Shown here piece after piece: positions 27,019 to 36,612 of a stretch of 64,000 nucleotides of DNA. The notes under the pieces are model-generated. The model did not search any database and was not told the origin of the DNA. It saw nothing but the letters and a program-made list of their open reading frames with translations. This stretch comes from Alphaproteobacteria bacterium. GTDB lineage: Bacteria > Pseudomonadota > Alphaproteobacteria > Sphingomonadales > Kordiimonadaceae. Location: assembly GCA_013372975.1 (NCBI GenBank), contig JABXIS010000032.1:48314-112313 (forward strand). Direction: 5' to 3'. A program made the position numbers and the translations under genes. The stretch's first letter is position 1, and each line of letters opens with the position of its first letter.

Positions 27019-28962
27019 TTAAGGCTTATCTGCGCCAGACGCCTCGGCTACCTGGGCATAGTCATTGTGCCCAAGGGCCTTCAAAATAGCCGCTACGATA
27101 CCGGAGGCATTCAAGCCAGCTTCTTCGTACATCTTCTCAGGTTTATCATGGTCCTGGAAGTGATCAGGCAATTTCAGCGCCCGCACCTTCAGGTTCCCAC
27201 CATCGAGGATGCCTTCCTGTGTCAGGAAGTCCAGAATATGGGCACCAAATCCACCAATCGAATTTTCTTCAATCGTGATCAAAAGATCATGGCTGGCGGC
27301 CAGATCACGGATCAGTTGTTCGTCCACCGGCTTCGCAAAACGCGCGTCAGCAACTGTAGTCGACAAACCTCTTGCTTCCAGATCATCTGCGGCTTTCAGT
27401 GCTTCTGACAAACGTGTCCCAAGCGAAAGGATCGCAACTTTAGAGCCTTTCCTGACAATACGGCCCTTGCCAATCTCCAGAACCTTGCCCTCTTTCGGCA
27501 GCTCAACGCCTTCGCCCTCGCCGCGCGGGTACCGCACGGCAGACGGCCGGTCATTAATCGCCGCAGCCGTGGCCACCATATGCATCAATTCAGCTTCATC
27601 AGCCGCAGCCATCACCACCATGTTTGGCAAGCTGGCAAGGTAGGTGACGTCAAAACTGCCGGCATGGGTCGGGCCGTCGGCACCAACAAGCCCTGCCCGG
27701 TCAATGGCAAAACGAACTGGCAGTTTCTGAACAGCGACATCATGAACGATTTGATCGTAGGCACGCTGCAGGAACGTGGAATAAATCGCTACAAACGGCT
27801 TGTACCCTTCTGTCGCAAGGCCTGCGGCGAAGGTAACAGCATGCTGTTCGGCGATACCCACATCAAAAGTACGTTCAGGAAAACGCTCGCCATATTTATT
27901 GAGGCCAGTACCTGAAGGCATCGCCGCAGTGATCGCACAAACCTTGTCGTCTTTCTCGGACTCTTTAATCAGGGCCTCTGCAAAAACATTTGTGTATGTC
28001 GGTGCGCTGGGGGTCGATTTCTTGCGCTCACCAGTCACCACATTGAACTGTGGCACCGCATGGTATTTTTCCTGATTGGGTTCTTCAAACGGATGCCCAT
28101 GGCCCTTTTCGGTCACCACATGTACAAGGATCGGGCCATCCTGAGCGTCCCGAACATTCTCCAGAACCGGCAAAAGATGTTCCATATTGTGGCCATCAAT
28201 GGGGCCTACATAATAGAATCCCAACTCGTCAAAGAGTGTGCCGCCACCAACAGCCATGCCGCGGGCGTATTCTTCTGCTTGCCTTGCACGATCTGCCAAT
28301 GGTTTGGGCAACATCTCGATGATTTTCTTGCCAAAGCCCCGCAAACTCAAGAACGTTTGAGAACTAACGATCTTAGCCAAATAGGCAGAAAGCCCGCCCA
28401 CGGCAGGTGCGATTGACATATCGTTATCATTGAGGATCACAACCAAGCGGTTACCCGCTTGTTCGGCGTTATTCATTGCTTCATAGGCCATACCGGCGCT
28501 CATGGCGCCATCGCCAATCACTGCAATGGCTTTCCCTGGCTTGTCGGCCAGCTTGTTGGCCACAGCCATACCAAGCGCCGCGCTGATGGATGTGGAAGAA
28601 TGGCCCGCACCAAACGGATCATAATCACTTTCACCGCGCTTGGTGAAAGGCGACAATCCACCCCCTTGGCGAATTGTACGAATTCGTTCACGCCTGCCTG
28701 TCAGAATCTTGTGCGGATATGCCTGGTGACCAACATCCCAGATAAGGCGGTCATCCGGCGTATTGAAAACATAGTGAAGCGCCACAGTCAGTTCGACCAC
28801 GCCCAGGCCTGCACCAAAGTGACCTCCAGTCACAGACACAGCACTGATCATCTCTTCACGCAGCTCATCAGCAAGCTGGCGCAGCTTTTCCTTCGGAAGC
28901 TTTCTTAGGTCTTCCGGTGTATTAACCTGATCCAGCAGGGGCGTTTGTGGCCGTACGCTCAA
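27019..28962 (-). CDS. dxs: 1-deoxy-D-xylulose-5-phosphate synthase
   Basis: First committed step of the MEP isoprenoid pathway: condenses pyruvate and glyceraldehyde 3-phosphate using thiamine diphosphate. 647 residues, normal length. Thiamine-binding blocks [14 protein letters not shown] and [17 protein letters not shown] are intact, as are [12 protein letters not shown] and [15 protein letters not shown]. The start is a TTG at 28962 with AAGGA seven bases before it; family alignment ([14 protein letters not shown]) supports it, and no ATG fits. It lies between ispA and tlyA in the same operon, so precursor supply and prenyl chain synthesis are linked. Confidence 0.96.
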   Translation of the reverse strand: MSVRPQTPLLDQVNTPEDLRKLPKEKLRQLADELREEMISAVSVTGGHFGAGLGVVELTVALHYVFNTPDDRLIWDVGHQAYPHKILTGRRERIRTIRQGGGLSPFTKRGESDYDPFGAGHSSTSISAALGMAVANKLADKPGKAIAVIGDGAMSAGMAYEAMNNAEQAGNRLVVILNDNDMSIAPAVGGLSAYLAKIVSSQTFLSLRGFGKKIIEMLPKPLADRARQAEEYARGMAVGGGTLFDELGFYYVGPIDGHNMEHLLPVLENVRDAQDGPILVHVVTEKGHGHPFEEPNQEKYHAVPQFNVVTGERKKSTPSAPTYTNVFAEALIKESEKDDKVCAITAAMPSGTGLNKYGERFPERTFDVGIAEQHAVTFAAGLATEGYKPFVAIYSTFLQRAYDQIVHDVAVQKLPVRFAIDRAGLVGADGPTHAGSFDVTYLASLPNMVVMAAADEAELMHMVATAAAINDRPSAVRYPRGEGEGVELPKEGKVLEIGKGRIVRKGSKVAILSLGTRLSEALKAADDLEARGLSTTVADARFAKPVDEQLIRDLAASHDLLITIEENSIGGFGAHILDFLTQEGILDGGNLKVRALKLPDHFQDHDKPEKMYEEAGLNASGIVAAILKALGHNDYAQVAEASGADKP

Positions 28963-29029
28963 CTTCTTTTCCTTCTTAGACCGGCGTTTTCCGCTCTATG
29001 TCATCTGCCTGACTATAGCAGGCTTCGCA

Positions 29030-29926
29030 CTATACGCTGCGGTTTATAACAAAATGCGCAACAGCGCGCAAAAGCGATGCTTTATCGTCAAATTGCATGA
29101 GATGTTCAATAGCCTGATCCGACAAAATTTCCGCTTGTTTGCGGGCGCGCTCCACACCCATCAAGCCAACCAGTGTTGCCTTTCCTGCATCTGCATCTTT
29201 ACCAGTGGCCTTACCCACTTCTTCCGGCGTGCCCTCAACATCCAGAAGGTCATCAGCAATCTGAAATGCGAGGCCCAGATCACGTGCATATCCCTGCAAT
29301 GACGCCCGCGCCGATTTTCCAGCATGCCCCATCACAGCGCCCGCCTCAGCCGAAAACGCAATCAGCGCGCCGGTTTTCATCTGCTGCAGGCGATGGACAG
29401 CACCTTCATCCAGTTCAAGTTCGTTTGCCGAAAGGTCAATCATCTGGCCGCCAACCATCCCGTGGTGGCCGGAGGCCTTGGCCAACTCTCGCACCAGCTC
29501 CAAACGAACATAGGGGTCTGAATGCGTCTCGTCACTGGCAAGAATTTCGAAAGCAACCGTCATCAACGCATCACCGGCGAGGATCGCGGTTGCCTCATCA
29601 AAAGCCTTGTGCACGGTTGGTTTTCCCCGCCGCAGATCGTCATCATCCATTGCGGGAAGGTCGTCATGTATCAGGGAATAGCAGTGAACACACTCAACAG
29701 CCGCAGCTACCCGCAAGGCCTGCGTCCGATCAACACCAAACAATTCAGCGCTGGCGAGAACAAGAAAAGGCCGCAGTCGCTTGCCGCCGGAAAAAACCGA
29801 ATACCGCATGGCTTCCACCACGCGCCGCTCGGGGCCGTCAGGAAGTGCAAGAATTGGGTCGAGAACACGTTCAACTGCAGCAGAAGTTGCTGCAAGAGCT
29901 TCGTTCAGAGGGCCATTATTTTCCAC
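29030..29926 (-). CDS. ispA: Farnesyl diphosphate synthase
   Basis: 298-residue trans-isoprenyl diphosphate synthase. It has the first aspartate-rich motif in IHDDLPAMDDDDLRRGKPT and the second in FQIADDLLDVEG, which bind Mg-diphosphate. Length and the residues before the first motif (CVHCYSLIHDDL) match short-chain bacterial IspA, giving C15 farnesyl diphosphate for quinone and undecaprenyl synthesis; geranyl-type activity is possible. The start is GTG at 29926, with AGGTG upstream. It lies 11 bp after xseB and 67 bp before dxs. Confidence 0.93.
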   Translation of the reverse strand: MENNGPLNEALAATSAAVERVLDPILALPDGPERRVVEAMRYSVFSGGKRLRPFLVLASAELFGVDRTQALRVAAAVECVHCYSLIHDDLPAMDDDDLRRGKPTVHKAFDEATAILAGDALMTVAFEILASDETHSDPYVRLELVRELAKASGHHGMVGGQMIDLSANELELDEGAVHRLQQMKTGALIAFSAEAGAVMGHAGKSARASLQGYARDLGLAFQIADDLLDVEGTPEEVGKATGKDADAGKATLVGLMGVERARKQAEILSDQAIEHLMQFDDKASLLRAVAHFVINRSV

Positions 29927-29937
29927 AAGGCACCTGT

Positions 29938-30195
29938 CTATTCGGCTTCAAACGGAGCCGTGCCGGAAGCCGCACCGTTGTCATCAAGGGTGATCTTTTC
30001 AATCTTGGCCTGCGCGTCCTTCAGTTTTGATTCACAATGCGCCTTCAACTGTGTCCCGCGGGTATACAGATTGATTGACTGTTCGAGCGAGGCATTACCT
30101 GATTCAAGTTTGGCTACAATCTGTTCCAGAGAAGCCATTGCTTCCTCAAAGCTGAGTTCGCTTAAATCTTTGTTATTATTGCCCGTTTCGCTCAT
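29938..30195 (-). CDS. xseB: Exodeoxyribonuclease VII small subunit
   Basis: 85 residues, the size of XseB. The family core LSFEEAMASLEQIVAKLESG is followed by ASLEQSINLYTRGTQLKAHCE, a helical hairpin that binds the XseA large subunit in the complex degrading single-stranded DNA to oligonucleotides. The ATG at 30195 is preceded by a promoter-like element at 30247-30275. It heads the string xseB-ispA-dxs-tlyA-rlmD, an order common in alphaproteobacteria. xseA is not in the window. Confidence 0.93.
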   Translation of the reverse strand: MSETGNNNKDLSELSFEEAMASLEQIVAKLESGNASLEQSINLYTRGTQLKAHCESKLKDAQAKIEKITLDDNGAASGTAPFEAE

Positions 30196-30246
30196 GTGCC
30201 CTTACCCTTTTCCGGATTGTTGTCCAGACAGTCAAAATCAATGGCT

Positions 30247-30275
30247 GTTATAGGATGGGTACCAGTCAGACGCAA
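30247..30275 (-). promoter_or_regulatory. Candidate promoter of the xseB-ispA-dxs operon
   Basis: On the minus strand, TTGCGT, a 17-bp spacer and TATAAC (five of six -10 bases). Transcription would start near 30240, giving a leader of about 45 nt before xseB. Confidence 0.5.
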
Positions 30276-30324
30276 AGGTTATTGCTGCGAACCACTCTCA
30301 ACATCAAACCTCTCTCAGAGGCCA

Positions 30325-31518
30325 TTAATAGATATCGGAAAGACTTCGCAACATGACACCTGGCAGTGCTTTGGTGCGTGCCAGAATTTCGTCCGCCTCA
30401 AACGCACCGCATGCCATAAACCTGTTAACGTCGCCATCATAGGTCCGCGAAACCAGCGACAATGTCTCCAACAGGTGCAGGTGCGCCAGGGCTTCTCCTA
30501 GCGCGAGATAGAAGTCCATGCCTGATACTTTTCGCCTGAAAAGCGCAGGAAACGTCTCCACAGGTGTCCGCAATTCACTGCAATGGGCGTGCAGGGCTTC
30601 TAATTTGCGCAGATGCCCATCGATCAATGCATCCAGCCGCGCCGCAAGCCCCCTGAATACGCGCCCGTGGCTTGGAAGCACGAGCGGGTCGCCCGGGATT
30701 TCCCTCATTCTGTCAAGCGAGGCGATCCAGTGTGCAAGCGGGTTAGCTTGTGGTTCGCGCGCATGCACCGAGACATTTGACGTGATATTTGGCAACACCT
30801 GATCGCCGGAGATAAACAGCGGTTCATCAAGGCATGACAGGCAAGCATGTTCAGGGGAATGCCCCCTGCCCACGACAACGCGCCAGCGCCTGCCTCCGAG
30901 CTTCAGGTCACTGCCATCTTCAATGCGGATATATTGCGCTGGAAGCTGATGAACACCTTTCCGGTAATTGTCAAACCGGGCGCTGCGCATCATTGGTTCG
31001 AACTGGCGGCTCACACCTGCCTGGAACATAAATTGGATTTCATGCTCGGGCACGTCCTTGGTGCCACCCATCCACAGATTGGTCGCGGTCATATATTCAA
31101 GCGCGGTCATGGTGAGGGATGCATCAAAGCGCTCAGACAGCCAACCAGCCAGACCAATATGGTCAGGATGCAAATGAGTACCAATCACCCGCGCAACAGG
31201 CTTGCCCCCAAGAAAGCCTTTCTCCAGCGCCTCCCAGGCCGCGATGCCCCGCTTGCCCATCGATCCTGTATCAACAACGGCCCAGCTATCGCCTTCGTCA
31301 AACAGATAGACATTGATATGATCCAGCGACCATGGCAGCGGCATGCGCGCCCAAAAGACACCGTCGGCTACAGGGATAACGCTGCCATCTTGGGGGACCG
31401 CGTCGCCGTGTGGGTAAAACAGCCCGTCATCGCCCACAAAACCGCCCCGGTGATCCGACACACTCGCCTGCTCCAGCGCAGCCTTCTCACTATTTGTTGC
31501 TTTCTTTTTCAAAGCCAT
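30325..31518 (-). CDS. Metallo-beta-lactamase-fold hydrolase
   Basis: 397-residue MBL-fold protein. The metal site THLHPDHIGLAGWL carries the HxHxDH signature; further ligands fall in GRGHSPEHACL and in the Asp of LFISGDQVLPNI, with a last His in VLPSHGRVFRG. The C-terminal 120 residues form a helical tail. Family members hydrolyse thioesters, lactones or glyoxalase II-type substrates; the genomic neighbour is an acyl-CoA dehydrogenase 18 bp upstream in the same direction, hinting at a fatty-acid-related role. The ATG at 31518 has a weak ribosome site. Confidence 0.85.
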   Translation of the reverse strand: MALKKKATNSEKAALEQASVSDHRGGFVGDDGLFYPHGDAVPQDGSVIPVADGVFWARMPLPWSLDHINVYLFDEGDSWAVVDTGSMGKRGIAAWEALEKGFLGGKPVARVIGTHLHPDHIGLAGWLSERFDASLTMTALEYMTATNLWMGGTKDVPEHEIQFMFQAGVSRQFEPMMRSARFDNYRKGVHQLPAQYIRIEDGSDLKLGGRRWRVVVGRGHSPEHACLSCLDEPLFISGDQVLPNITSNVSVHAREPQANPLAHWIASLDRMREIPGDPLVLPSHGRVFRGLAARLDALIDGHLRKLEALHAHCSELRTPVETFPALFRRKVSGMDFYLALGEALAHLHLLETLSLVSRTYDGDVNRFMACGAFEADEILARTKALPGVMLRSLSDIY

Positions 31519-31536
31519 AAGCTATCTGCTTTGCCC

Positions 31537-33312
31537 CTAGGTCCGCAGGAAATCTTCGTCAGCCATATCCATCATATGACGTGCGCCCGCTTCTATTGAG
31601 GGTAGAAGCGCGATCGCAGAAGGCAAGATATGGTCACAATAAAACCCGGCAGTTGATATTTTTGCCTTGTGGTATTTGTCATTGCCGAGCCCGGCGGCCA
31701 ACCGCTCCTGAGCCACACTTGCCTGCTGCGACAACATGTAGGCGCCAAGAACTGTACCAAACAAACGCAGGTAAGCAGCCGCGGCGCCCGCCGTATCGAC
31801 AATCCGCTCGGACCCGTTTGAAACAAGTGCTTCCGCTGCCTTTTCAAGTGCCGCAACACCCTCTGCCAGCTTTTCAGGGCCTTGTTCGCCAGCAAACGCC
31901 CGCATCTCGGCCATCAACGCTTTCCAGTGCATGCCACCATCGGCCCCCAGTTTGCGGCCGACCAGATCCAGCGCCTGAATACCGTTCGTACCCTCGTAGA
32001 TCGGGGCAATGCGGCTGTCGCGGTAGTATTGCGCGACGCCGGTTTCCTCAATGAAGCCCATGCCGCCACAAACCTGAACGGCAAGCGATGCCGCTTCAAC
32101 GCCAATGTCCGTTGCATAAGCCTTCGAGATTGGTGTCAGCAGGTCTGCCTCGCCCTTGGCCGCGGCGCGCTCTGCGTCATCCGCGGCATTGTGGGCTCGG
32201 TCAAGTGCCCAGACGTTACGGTAAATGATAGCGCGCGAGGCTTCCGCCGTTGCCCGCATTGTCATCAACATACGCCGCACATCGGGATGCCGGATAATGG
32301 CAACGCTCTCGCGGGATGGGCTGCCAATTTCAGCGGATTGAATGCGGTCCGCCGCATAGCCTGCGGCATGCTGGTAAGCACGCTCGGCAATCGCAGTGCC
32401 CTCAAGCCCAACACCCACACGGGCGTGGTTCATCATGGTGAACATGTTGGCCATGCCTCGGTTTTCTTCGCCAACCAAATAGCCAACACAGTTGCCGTCA
32501 TCTCCAAAACTCATCACACAGGTTGGGCTGGCGTGAATACCCAGCTTATGCTCAAGGCTCACGCACTTCACATCGTTGCGTGCACCAAGCGACCCGTCCC
32601 CGTTCACCAGATACTTTGGTACAATGAACATGGAAATACCTTTGGTGCCCGCCGGTGCATCTGGCAAACGCGCCAAAACCAGATGGATCACATTCTCGGC
32701 CAGATCATGGTCACCCCAGGTAATGAATATCTTCTGCCCCGAAACCCGGTAGGTGCCGTCGGGCATGGGCTCAGCCTTCGCGCGCAGCGCACCCACATCA
32801 GATCCGGCTGATGGCTCCGTGAGGTTCATGGCGCCTGACCACACGCCCGTGATCATGTTGGGCAGATATGTTTCGCGCTGGGCGTCAGTGCCGTGGGCAT
32901 CGATCGCTTCAATCGCGCCTGCAGTCAAAAGCGGCAAAAGGCTGTAGGCCATGTTGGCTGAAGTGACCATCTCAGTCACCGCCGTCGACAAGGTGTTTGG
33001 CAGCCCCTGACCGCCCAACTCAGGCGACGCGGACAGCGTGGACCACCCGCCTTCAACATAGGCCTCGTGCATGGGTTTAAAGGCGTCAGGCGTTATTACA
33101 ACATCATTCTCAAGGGCCACACCTTCCAAATCACCGATACGGTTGGTTGGTGCGATCACACCAGCTGCCAGTTTTCCGGCCTCTTCGAGAATGGCTGACA
33201 CCAGATCTTCACCTGCTTCTTCAAAGGCGGGGATATTTGTCCATTCCGGCATGCCCCCGGCTGTTTCCAGGGCAAAGCGTATTTCTTCCAAAGGCGCGCG
33301 ATACTCACTCAT
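31537..33312 (-). CDS. Acyl-CoA dehydrogenase with C-terminal extension (FadE-like)
   Basis: 591 residues, longer than the 380-residue ACAD core, as in the AcdA/DmdC-like long-chain group. Flavin and substrate blocks are visible: NLTEPSAGSDVGALRAKAEP and KIFITWGDHDLAENV, followed by the catalytic-base region QVCGGMGFIEETGVAQYYRDSRI with the family's YEGTNGIQALDLVGRKL. The extra C-terminal part is a helical domain. It catalyses the first beta-oxidation step; DmdC-type activity on methylmercaptopropionyl-CoA cannot be excluded. It is paired with the MBL hydrolase and divergent from tsaC/sua5. Confidence 0.92.
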   Translation of the reverse strand: MSEYRAPLEEIRFALETAGGMPEWTNIPAFEEAGEDLVSAILEEAGKLAAGVIAPTNRIGDLEGVALENDVVITPDAFKPMHEAYVEGGWSTLSASPELGGQGLPNTLSTAVTEMVTSANMAYSLLPLLTAGAIEAIDAHGTDAQRETYLPNMITGVWSGAMNLTEPSAGSDVGALRAKAEPMPDGTYRVSGQKIFITWGDHDLAENVIHLVLARLPDAPAGTKGISMFIVPKYLVNGDGSLGARNDVKCVSLEHKLGIHASPTCVMSFGDDGNCVGYLVGEENRGMANMFTMMNHARVGVGLEGTAIAERAYQHAAGYAADRIQSAEIGSPSRESVAIIRHPDVRRMLMTMRATAEASRAIIYRNVWALDRAHNAADDAERAAAKGEADLLTPISKAYATDIGVEAASLAVQVCGGMGFIEETGVAQYYRDSRIAPIYEGTNGIQALDLVGRKLGADGGMHWKALMAEMRAFAGEQGPEKLAEGVAALEKAAEALVSNGSERIVDTAGAAAAYLRLFGTVLGAYMLSQQASVAQERLAAGLGNDKYHKAKISTAGFYCDHILPSAIALLPSIEAGARHMMDMADEDFLRT

Positions 33313-33428
33313 AATCGTCGAATCCTGTTAAATTCCATTGTCAGATTGGGTCACCTGGCCTATCAGCTATAGGTAACTTTGCCCCTTGAGGGCTTTTCTT
33401 GCTTTGTCCCGTAGACGTGATTTTGTGC

Positions 33429-34385
33429 ATGGCAATATTTGAAACACAAGTGATTTCTGAGCAGCAAAATGGGGCGGTTTCCGCCGCTGTCCAGCAACTT
33501 TCTGCGGGCAATCTTGTCGCTGTACCAACAGAGACTGTGTATGGCCTTGCCGCTGACGCTACGGAATCTTCTGCGGTGCAGCAAATCTATGCTGTGAAAG
33601 GACGCCCTTCGTTCAATCCGCTGATCAGCCATGTCGCGGATGCATCCATGGCCAAACAGTATGTGAAAATTTCGCCGCTTGCGGCAAAACTCATGAAAAT
33701 CTTCTGGCCGGGGCCGCTCACGATCGTGCTGACTGCTCTTGAAGATTCGGGCATCGCGCCCGAAGTTTCTGCCGGACTGGATACCCTGGCCGTCAGATGC
33801 CCGGCCAAAGAAACCACGCGGGCCATCATTGCCAAGCTAGGCCGGCCTATTGCGGCACCAAGCGCCAACCCGTCAGGCAAACTTTCACCCACCACGGCGG
33901 ACGACGTATTGGCAGGATTGCGTGGCAAAATTCCGCTGATCATCGATGGCGGCGACACACCTGTAGGTATAGAATCCACCATCATCGGCGTTCGGGATGA
34001 CAAGCTCTATCTGTTGAGGCCCGGCACAATTACGTCGGACGATATCGCTGACGCTACAGGCCAGCCTGTGCTGGACAGGGACGAAACCGAAATCAGCGCG
34101 CCGGGACAGCTGCTCAGCCACTATGCACCGAACGCGTCGGTCCGGCTGAATGCCACCCGGAAGCAGCAAGGCGAAATCCTGATTGGTTTTGGTGATATTG
34201 CCGGTGATCTTAACCTCAGCGCCTCAGGTGACTTATCAGAAAGCGCTCATAATCTATTCAAAATATTGAGAAAAGCTGATTCCAAATCTGAACGTATAGC
34301 AGTTGCCCCGATACCGGATCGAGGCATCGGTATTGCGATCAATGATCGCCTGCGTCGGGCTGCTGCCCCCAGGACAGAACCATGA
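33429..34385 (+). CDS. L-threonylcarbamoyladenylate synthase (Sua5 type)
   Basis: Makes threonylcarbamoyl-AMP for the t6A37 modification of ANN-decoding tRNAs. 318 residues: a YrdC domain (VPTETVYGLAADAT and KGRPSFNPL) joined to a Sua5 C-terminal domain that begins near PGQLLSHYAPNA, so it is the long Sua5 form, not the short TsaC. ATG at 33429 matches the family start, though the ribosome site is weak. Its stop overlaps the next gene's ATG by four bases (ATGA), implying coupled translation with the FAD oxidase. Confidence 0.92.
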   Translation: MAIFETQVISEQQNGAVSAAVQQLSAGNLVAVPTETVYGLAADATESSAVQQIYAVKGRPSFNPLISHVADASMAKQYVKISPLAAKLMKIFWPGPLTIVLTALEDSGIAPEVSAGLDTLAVRCPAKETTRAIIAKLGRPIAAPSANPSGKLSPTTADDVLAGLRGKIPLIIDGGDTPVGIESTIIGVRDDKLYLLRPGTITSDDIADATGQPVLDRDETEISAPGQLLSHYAPNASVRLNATRKQQGEILIGFGDIAGDLNLSASGDLSESAHNLFKILRKADSKSERIAVAPIPDRGIGIAINDRLRRAAAPRTEP

Positions 34386-35797
34386 TTTCAGCCACGCATA
34401 TCGACGTCCTGCTTAATATCGCCGGCAGTGGCTCAGCCACCATCGATGCAGATACCATCGCGCCGCACCTGAAGGAATGGCGCGACAAATTTGAGGGAAA
34501 AACACCCCTCATGTTGACACCTCGCACGACCGAAGAGGCAGCCAAGCAAATCCATTATTGCAGCCAGCATGGCGTCGCCCTCGTCCCACAAGGCGGCAAT
34601 ACAGGACTTGTTGGCGCAGGTATACCCGGTCTTGGCGACAGAGACGAGGTGCTGATAAGCACCAAGAAGCTGCGCACTCACCTACATTTAGATGCGGACG
34701 ACCTTACCGTCACAGCCGACGCCGGGTTTACGGTGGCTGAACTGCAAGCTGCAGCAGCAGAGCATGGCCTCCTCTTCCCTCTCTCCCTGGCCTCGGAAGG
34801 CAGCTGTACCGTGGGTGGCGTGGTTTCCACCAATGCCGGCGGCGTTCATGTGGTTCGCTATGGTACCACCCGCGCCCTTACCCTTGGCGTTGAGGCTGTA
34901 ATGCCAGATGGGTCGGTGATCGACGAAACCTCTGGCCTTCGGAAAGATAATACGGGATACAAGCTTAGCCAGTTGCTCATCGGCGCTGAAGGCACCTTGG
35001 GCGTGGTAACGCGTGCGACCTTTCGCCTCTATCCTGCTGAAGTGCAGCGCCAGACATGCTGGCTGGCCGTTGGAACCCCCGCAGATGCCCTCACCCTCCT
35101 GAATTCTGCCCGCAAGGCAACAGGAGACCGCGTTTCAGCATTTGAGCTGATGCCCGCTTTCGGGCTTGAGCTTGTTTTGAAACATATTCCAAATACACGC
35201 CCCCCCCTCGCAGGCCAGTTTCCGTGGCATGTACTGATGGATGTAGCTTCTTCAAGCCCTGACCCAGCGCTCGAAGCACGGCTTGAAGAATGGCTTGCAT
35301 CCAATATGGAAGCCGGATTGATCAAGGATGGCACCACTGCCTCCTCCCTGGCGCAAATCGAAGCGTTATGGCGCCTGCGGGAGAGTATGTCGGAAGCGCA
35401 AAAGCATGAAGGCGGCAGTATAAAACATGATGTCGCTGTGCCGGTATCAAAGGTACCAGCGTTCCTCCAACGGGCAGGACAAGCGATCGAAACACACTAC
35501 CCCGGTGCCCGCCTCACGGCCTTTGGCCACTTGGGGGACGGCAACATTCACTTCAACGTCATGCAGCCGGCTGGTGCCGACAAAGCTGCCTTTCTTTCAT
35601 CCTGGGACGCCATGAACGAACTGGTGCACGATATAGTGGCTGAGTTTGGCGGCTCCATATCCGCGGAACACGGGATCGGAACGCTCAAGAAAGAGGAATT
35701 GGCACGGCTGAAGCCCGCAAGTTCGCTTGTAGCAATGAAAGCCATCAAAGCAGCGCTCGATCCCAACAACATCATGAATCCGGGCGTACTGTTCTAA
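34382..35797 (+). CDS. FAD-linked 2-hydroxyacid oxidase/dehydrogenase (GlcD/D2HGDH-like)
   Basis: 471-residue flavoprotein of the VAO/PCMH fold. The FAD-binding region holds PQGGNTGLVGAGIP and SEGSCTVGGVVSTNAGG; the C-terminal cap carries the conserved TAFGHLGDGNIHFN and ISAEHGIGTLKKEEL, whose histidines bind metal in D-2-hydroxyglutarate and D-lactate dehydrogenases. Substrate is a D-2-hydroxyacid, the exact one unknown. It starts within the sua5 stop (ATGA overlap). The convergent acyltransferase ends 2 bp after it. Confidence 0.9.
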   Translation: MISATHIDVLLNIAGSGSATIDADTIAPHLKEWRDKFEGKTPLMLTPRTTEEAAKQIHYCSQHGVALVPQGGNTGLVGAGIPGLGDRDEVLISTKKLRTHLHLDADDLTVTADAGFTVAELQAAAAEHGLLFPLSLASEGSCTVGGVVSTNAGGVHVVRYGTTRALTLGVEAVMPDGSVIDETSGLRKDNTGYKLSQLLIGAEGTLGVVTRATFRLYPAEVQRQTCWLAVGTPADALTLLNSARKATGDRVSAFELMPAFGLELVLKHIPNTRPPLAGQFPWHVLMDVASSSPDPALEARLEEWLASNMEAGLIKDGTTASSLAQIEALWRLRESMSEAQKHEGGSIKHDVAVPVSKVPAFLQRAGQAIETHYPGARLTAFGHLGDGNIHFNVMQPAGADKAAFLSSWDAMNELVHDIVAEFGGSISAEHGIGTLKKEELARLKPASSLVAMKAIKAALDPNNIMNPGVLF

Positions 35798-35799
35798 GC

Positions 35800-36384
35800 C
35801 TATTGGTTGGTTGGATTGATGCCCTGCTTGTCTGTATAAAAGGCCTGCAAGGCGGCAATATCAGCTTCCATATCACCAGTAGGCTCAAATGGTTCGCCAA
35901 AACCGATCTCTTTTGTTCTGGAATCCACATAGGCGGTGAGAATGGGCACACCGGCACCCAGCGCAATGCGATAAAACCCGGTCTTCCATTTGGTAACTTT
36001 TGAGCGTGTCCCTTCCGGCGCAATGCCGAGAACCAGCTCATCTCGCTCGTCAAAGGCTGCGACGGCCTGGCCAACAATGTCTTTCGCAGTGTTGGCATCC
36101 CTATCCACCGGGATACCGCCCAGCCAATAAAACAGCCATCCAATCGGACCTGAAAACAATGAATGCTTACCAAGAAAACTGACGTTTAGCCTAAGATAAC
36201 CGACAGCCGCCATAAAGACAGGAAAGTCCCAGTTGCTGGTGTGCGGTGCCGCAATGACAACCATTTTCTTCCGTTCAGGAAAAGTGCCAATAACGCGCCA
36301 TCCGGTCACTTTCAGGAAGCCGCTTCCTAAATAGTGCAGGAACGCGGAAAAGAACCGGTTCTGATATATGACTTTTCTGGCCAC
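35800..36384 (-). CDS. PlsC-like 1-acylglycerol-3-phosphate acyltransferase
   Basis: 194 residues with an HTSNWDF block (H-x4-D catalytic motif), GWLFYWLGGIPVDRD, and APEGTRSKVTKWKTGFYRIA, the phosphate-binding EGTR motif. This short form is common in alphaproteobacteria and may act in phospholipid or ornithine-lipid synthesis. Start is GTG at 36384 with GAGGAATTT before it, preferred because the block order then matches the family. It lies downstream of the sigma-54-type element and terminator at 36474-36630, but the terminator should keep that transcript from entering. Confidence 0.88.
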   Translation of the reverse strand: MARKVIYQNRFFSAFLHYLGSGFLKVTGWRVIGTFPERKKMVVIAAPHTSNWDFPVFMAAVGYLRLNVSFLGKHSLFSGPIGWLFYWLGGIPVDRDANTAKDIVGQAVAAFDERDELVLGIAPEGTRSKVTKWKTGFYRIALGAGVPILTAYVDSRTKEIGFGEPFEPTGDMEADIAALQAFYTDKQGINPTNQ

Positions 36385-36473
36385 GGAAATTCCTCAATAC
36401 AGTAGCAAGTCGCGGAGCATAGCTATTTACATGCAGGACAGCCAACATTTTTGATTCTGGCAAGGTCTTAAAC

Positions 36474-36506
36474 AAAAAACGGGCGGACTGGGTTTCCCCG
36501 TCCGCC
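36474..36506 (-). terminator. Strong intrinsic terminator of the small transcript
   Basis: Seven-base-pair stem GGCGGAC / GTCCGCC, loop of 11 bases that can add three further G-C pairs, then CG and six T on the minus strand. It is 217 bp beyond the end of the aminotransferase gene, too far to belong to that gene alone. Confidence 0.85.
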
Positions 36507-36603
36507 GCGTAGTTTGTGCGTCATTCCCCCTCAGGCAAAAGGTGAATACGCCGTGCTCATTTAGAGCAGCCTTAGCAGATCTCAGGCAAAAATCTCAAAG
36601 GCG
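36474..36603 (-). ncRNA. Candidate sigma-54-driven small RNA
   Basis: A 130-nt stretch on the minus strand is bounded upstream by a -24/-12 promoter (36613-36630) and downstream by an intrinsic terminator (36474-36506). No gene of normal size fits. The transcript would contain an 11-base direct repeat (TTTTGCCTGAG, at 36581-36591 and 36530-36540) and a small stem GCUC/GAGC. An 18-codon frame (36468-36524, starting MTHKLRGG) with GAGG four bases upstream reaches into the terminator; a 9-codon frame (MSTAYSPFA) precedes it. A short coding role is therefore possible, but a regulatory RNA is the simpler reading. No RNA family was recognised. Confidence 0.45.
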
Positions 36604-36612
36604 CTTTCTTAA

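Noticed and set aside
29173..30030. A 285-codon open frame on the plus strand across ispA and xseB
   Set aside because: Rich in Pro, Arg and His with no family resemblance; it lies antisense to two clear genes and lacks a ribosome site. A shadow of codon bias.
31882..32811. A 309-codon plus-strand frame inside the FadE-like gene
   Set aside because: Fully antisense to an intact acyl-CoA dehydrogenase; composition not protein-like.
36530..36591. Repeated CTCAGGCAAAA as a possible CRISPR or DR array
   Set aside because: Only two copies, 11 bases long; better read as part of the candidate RNA.
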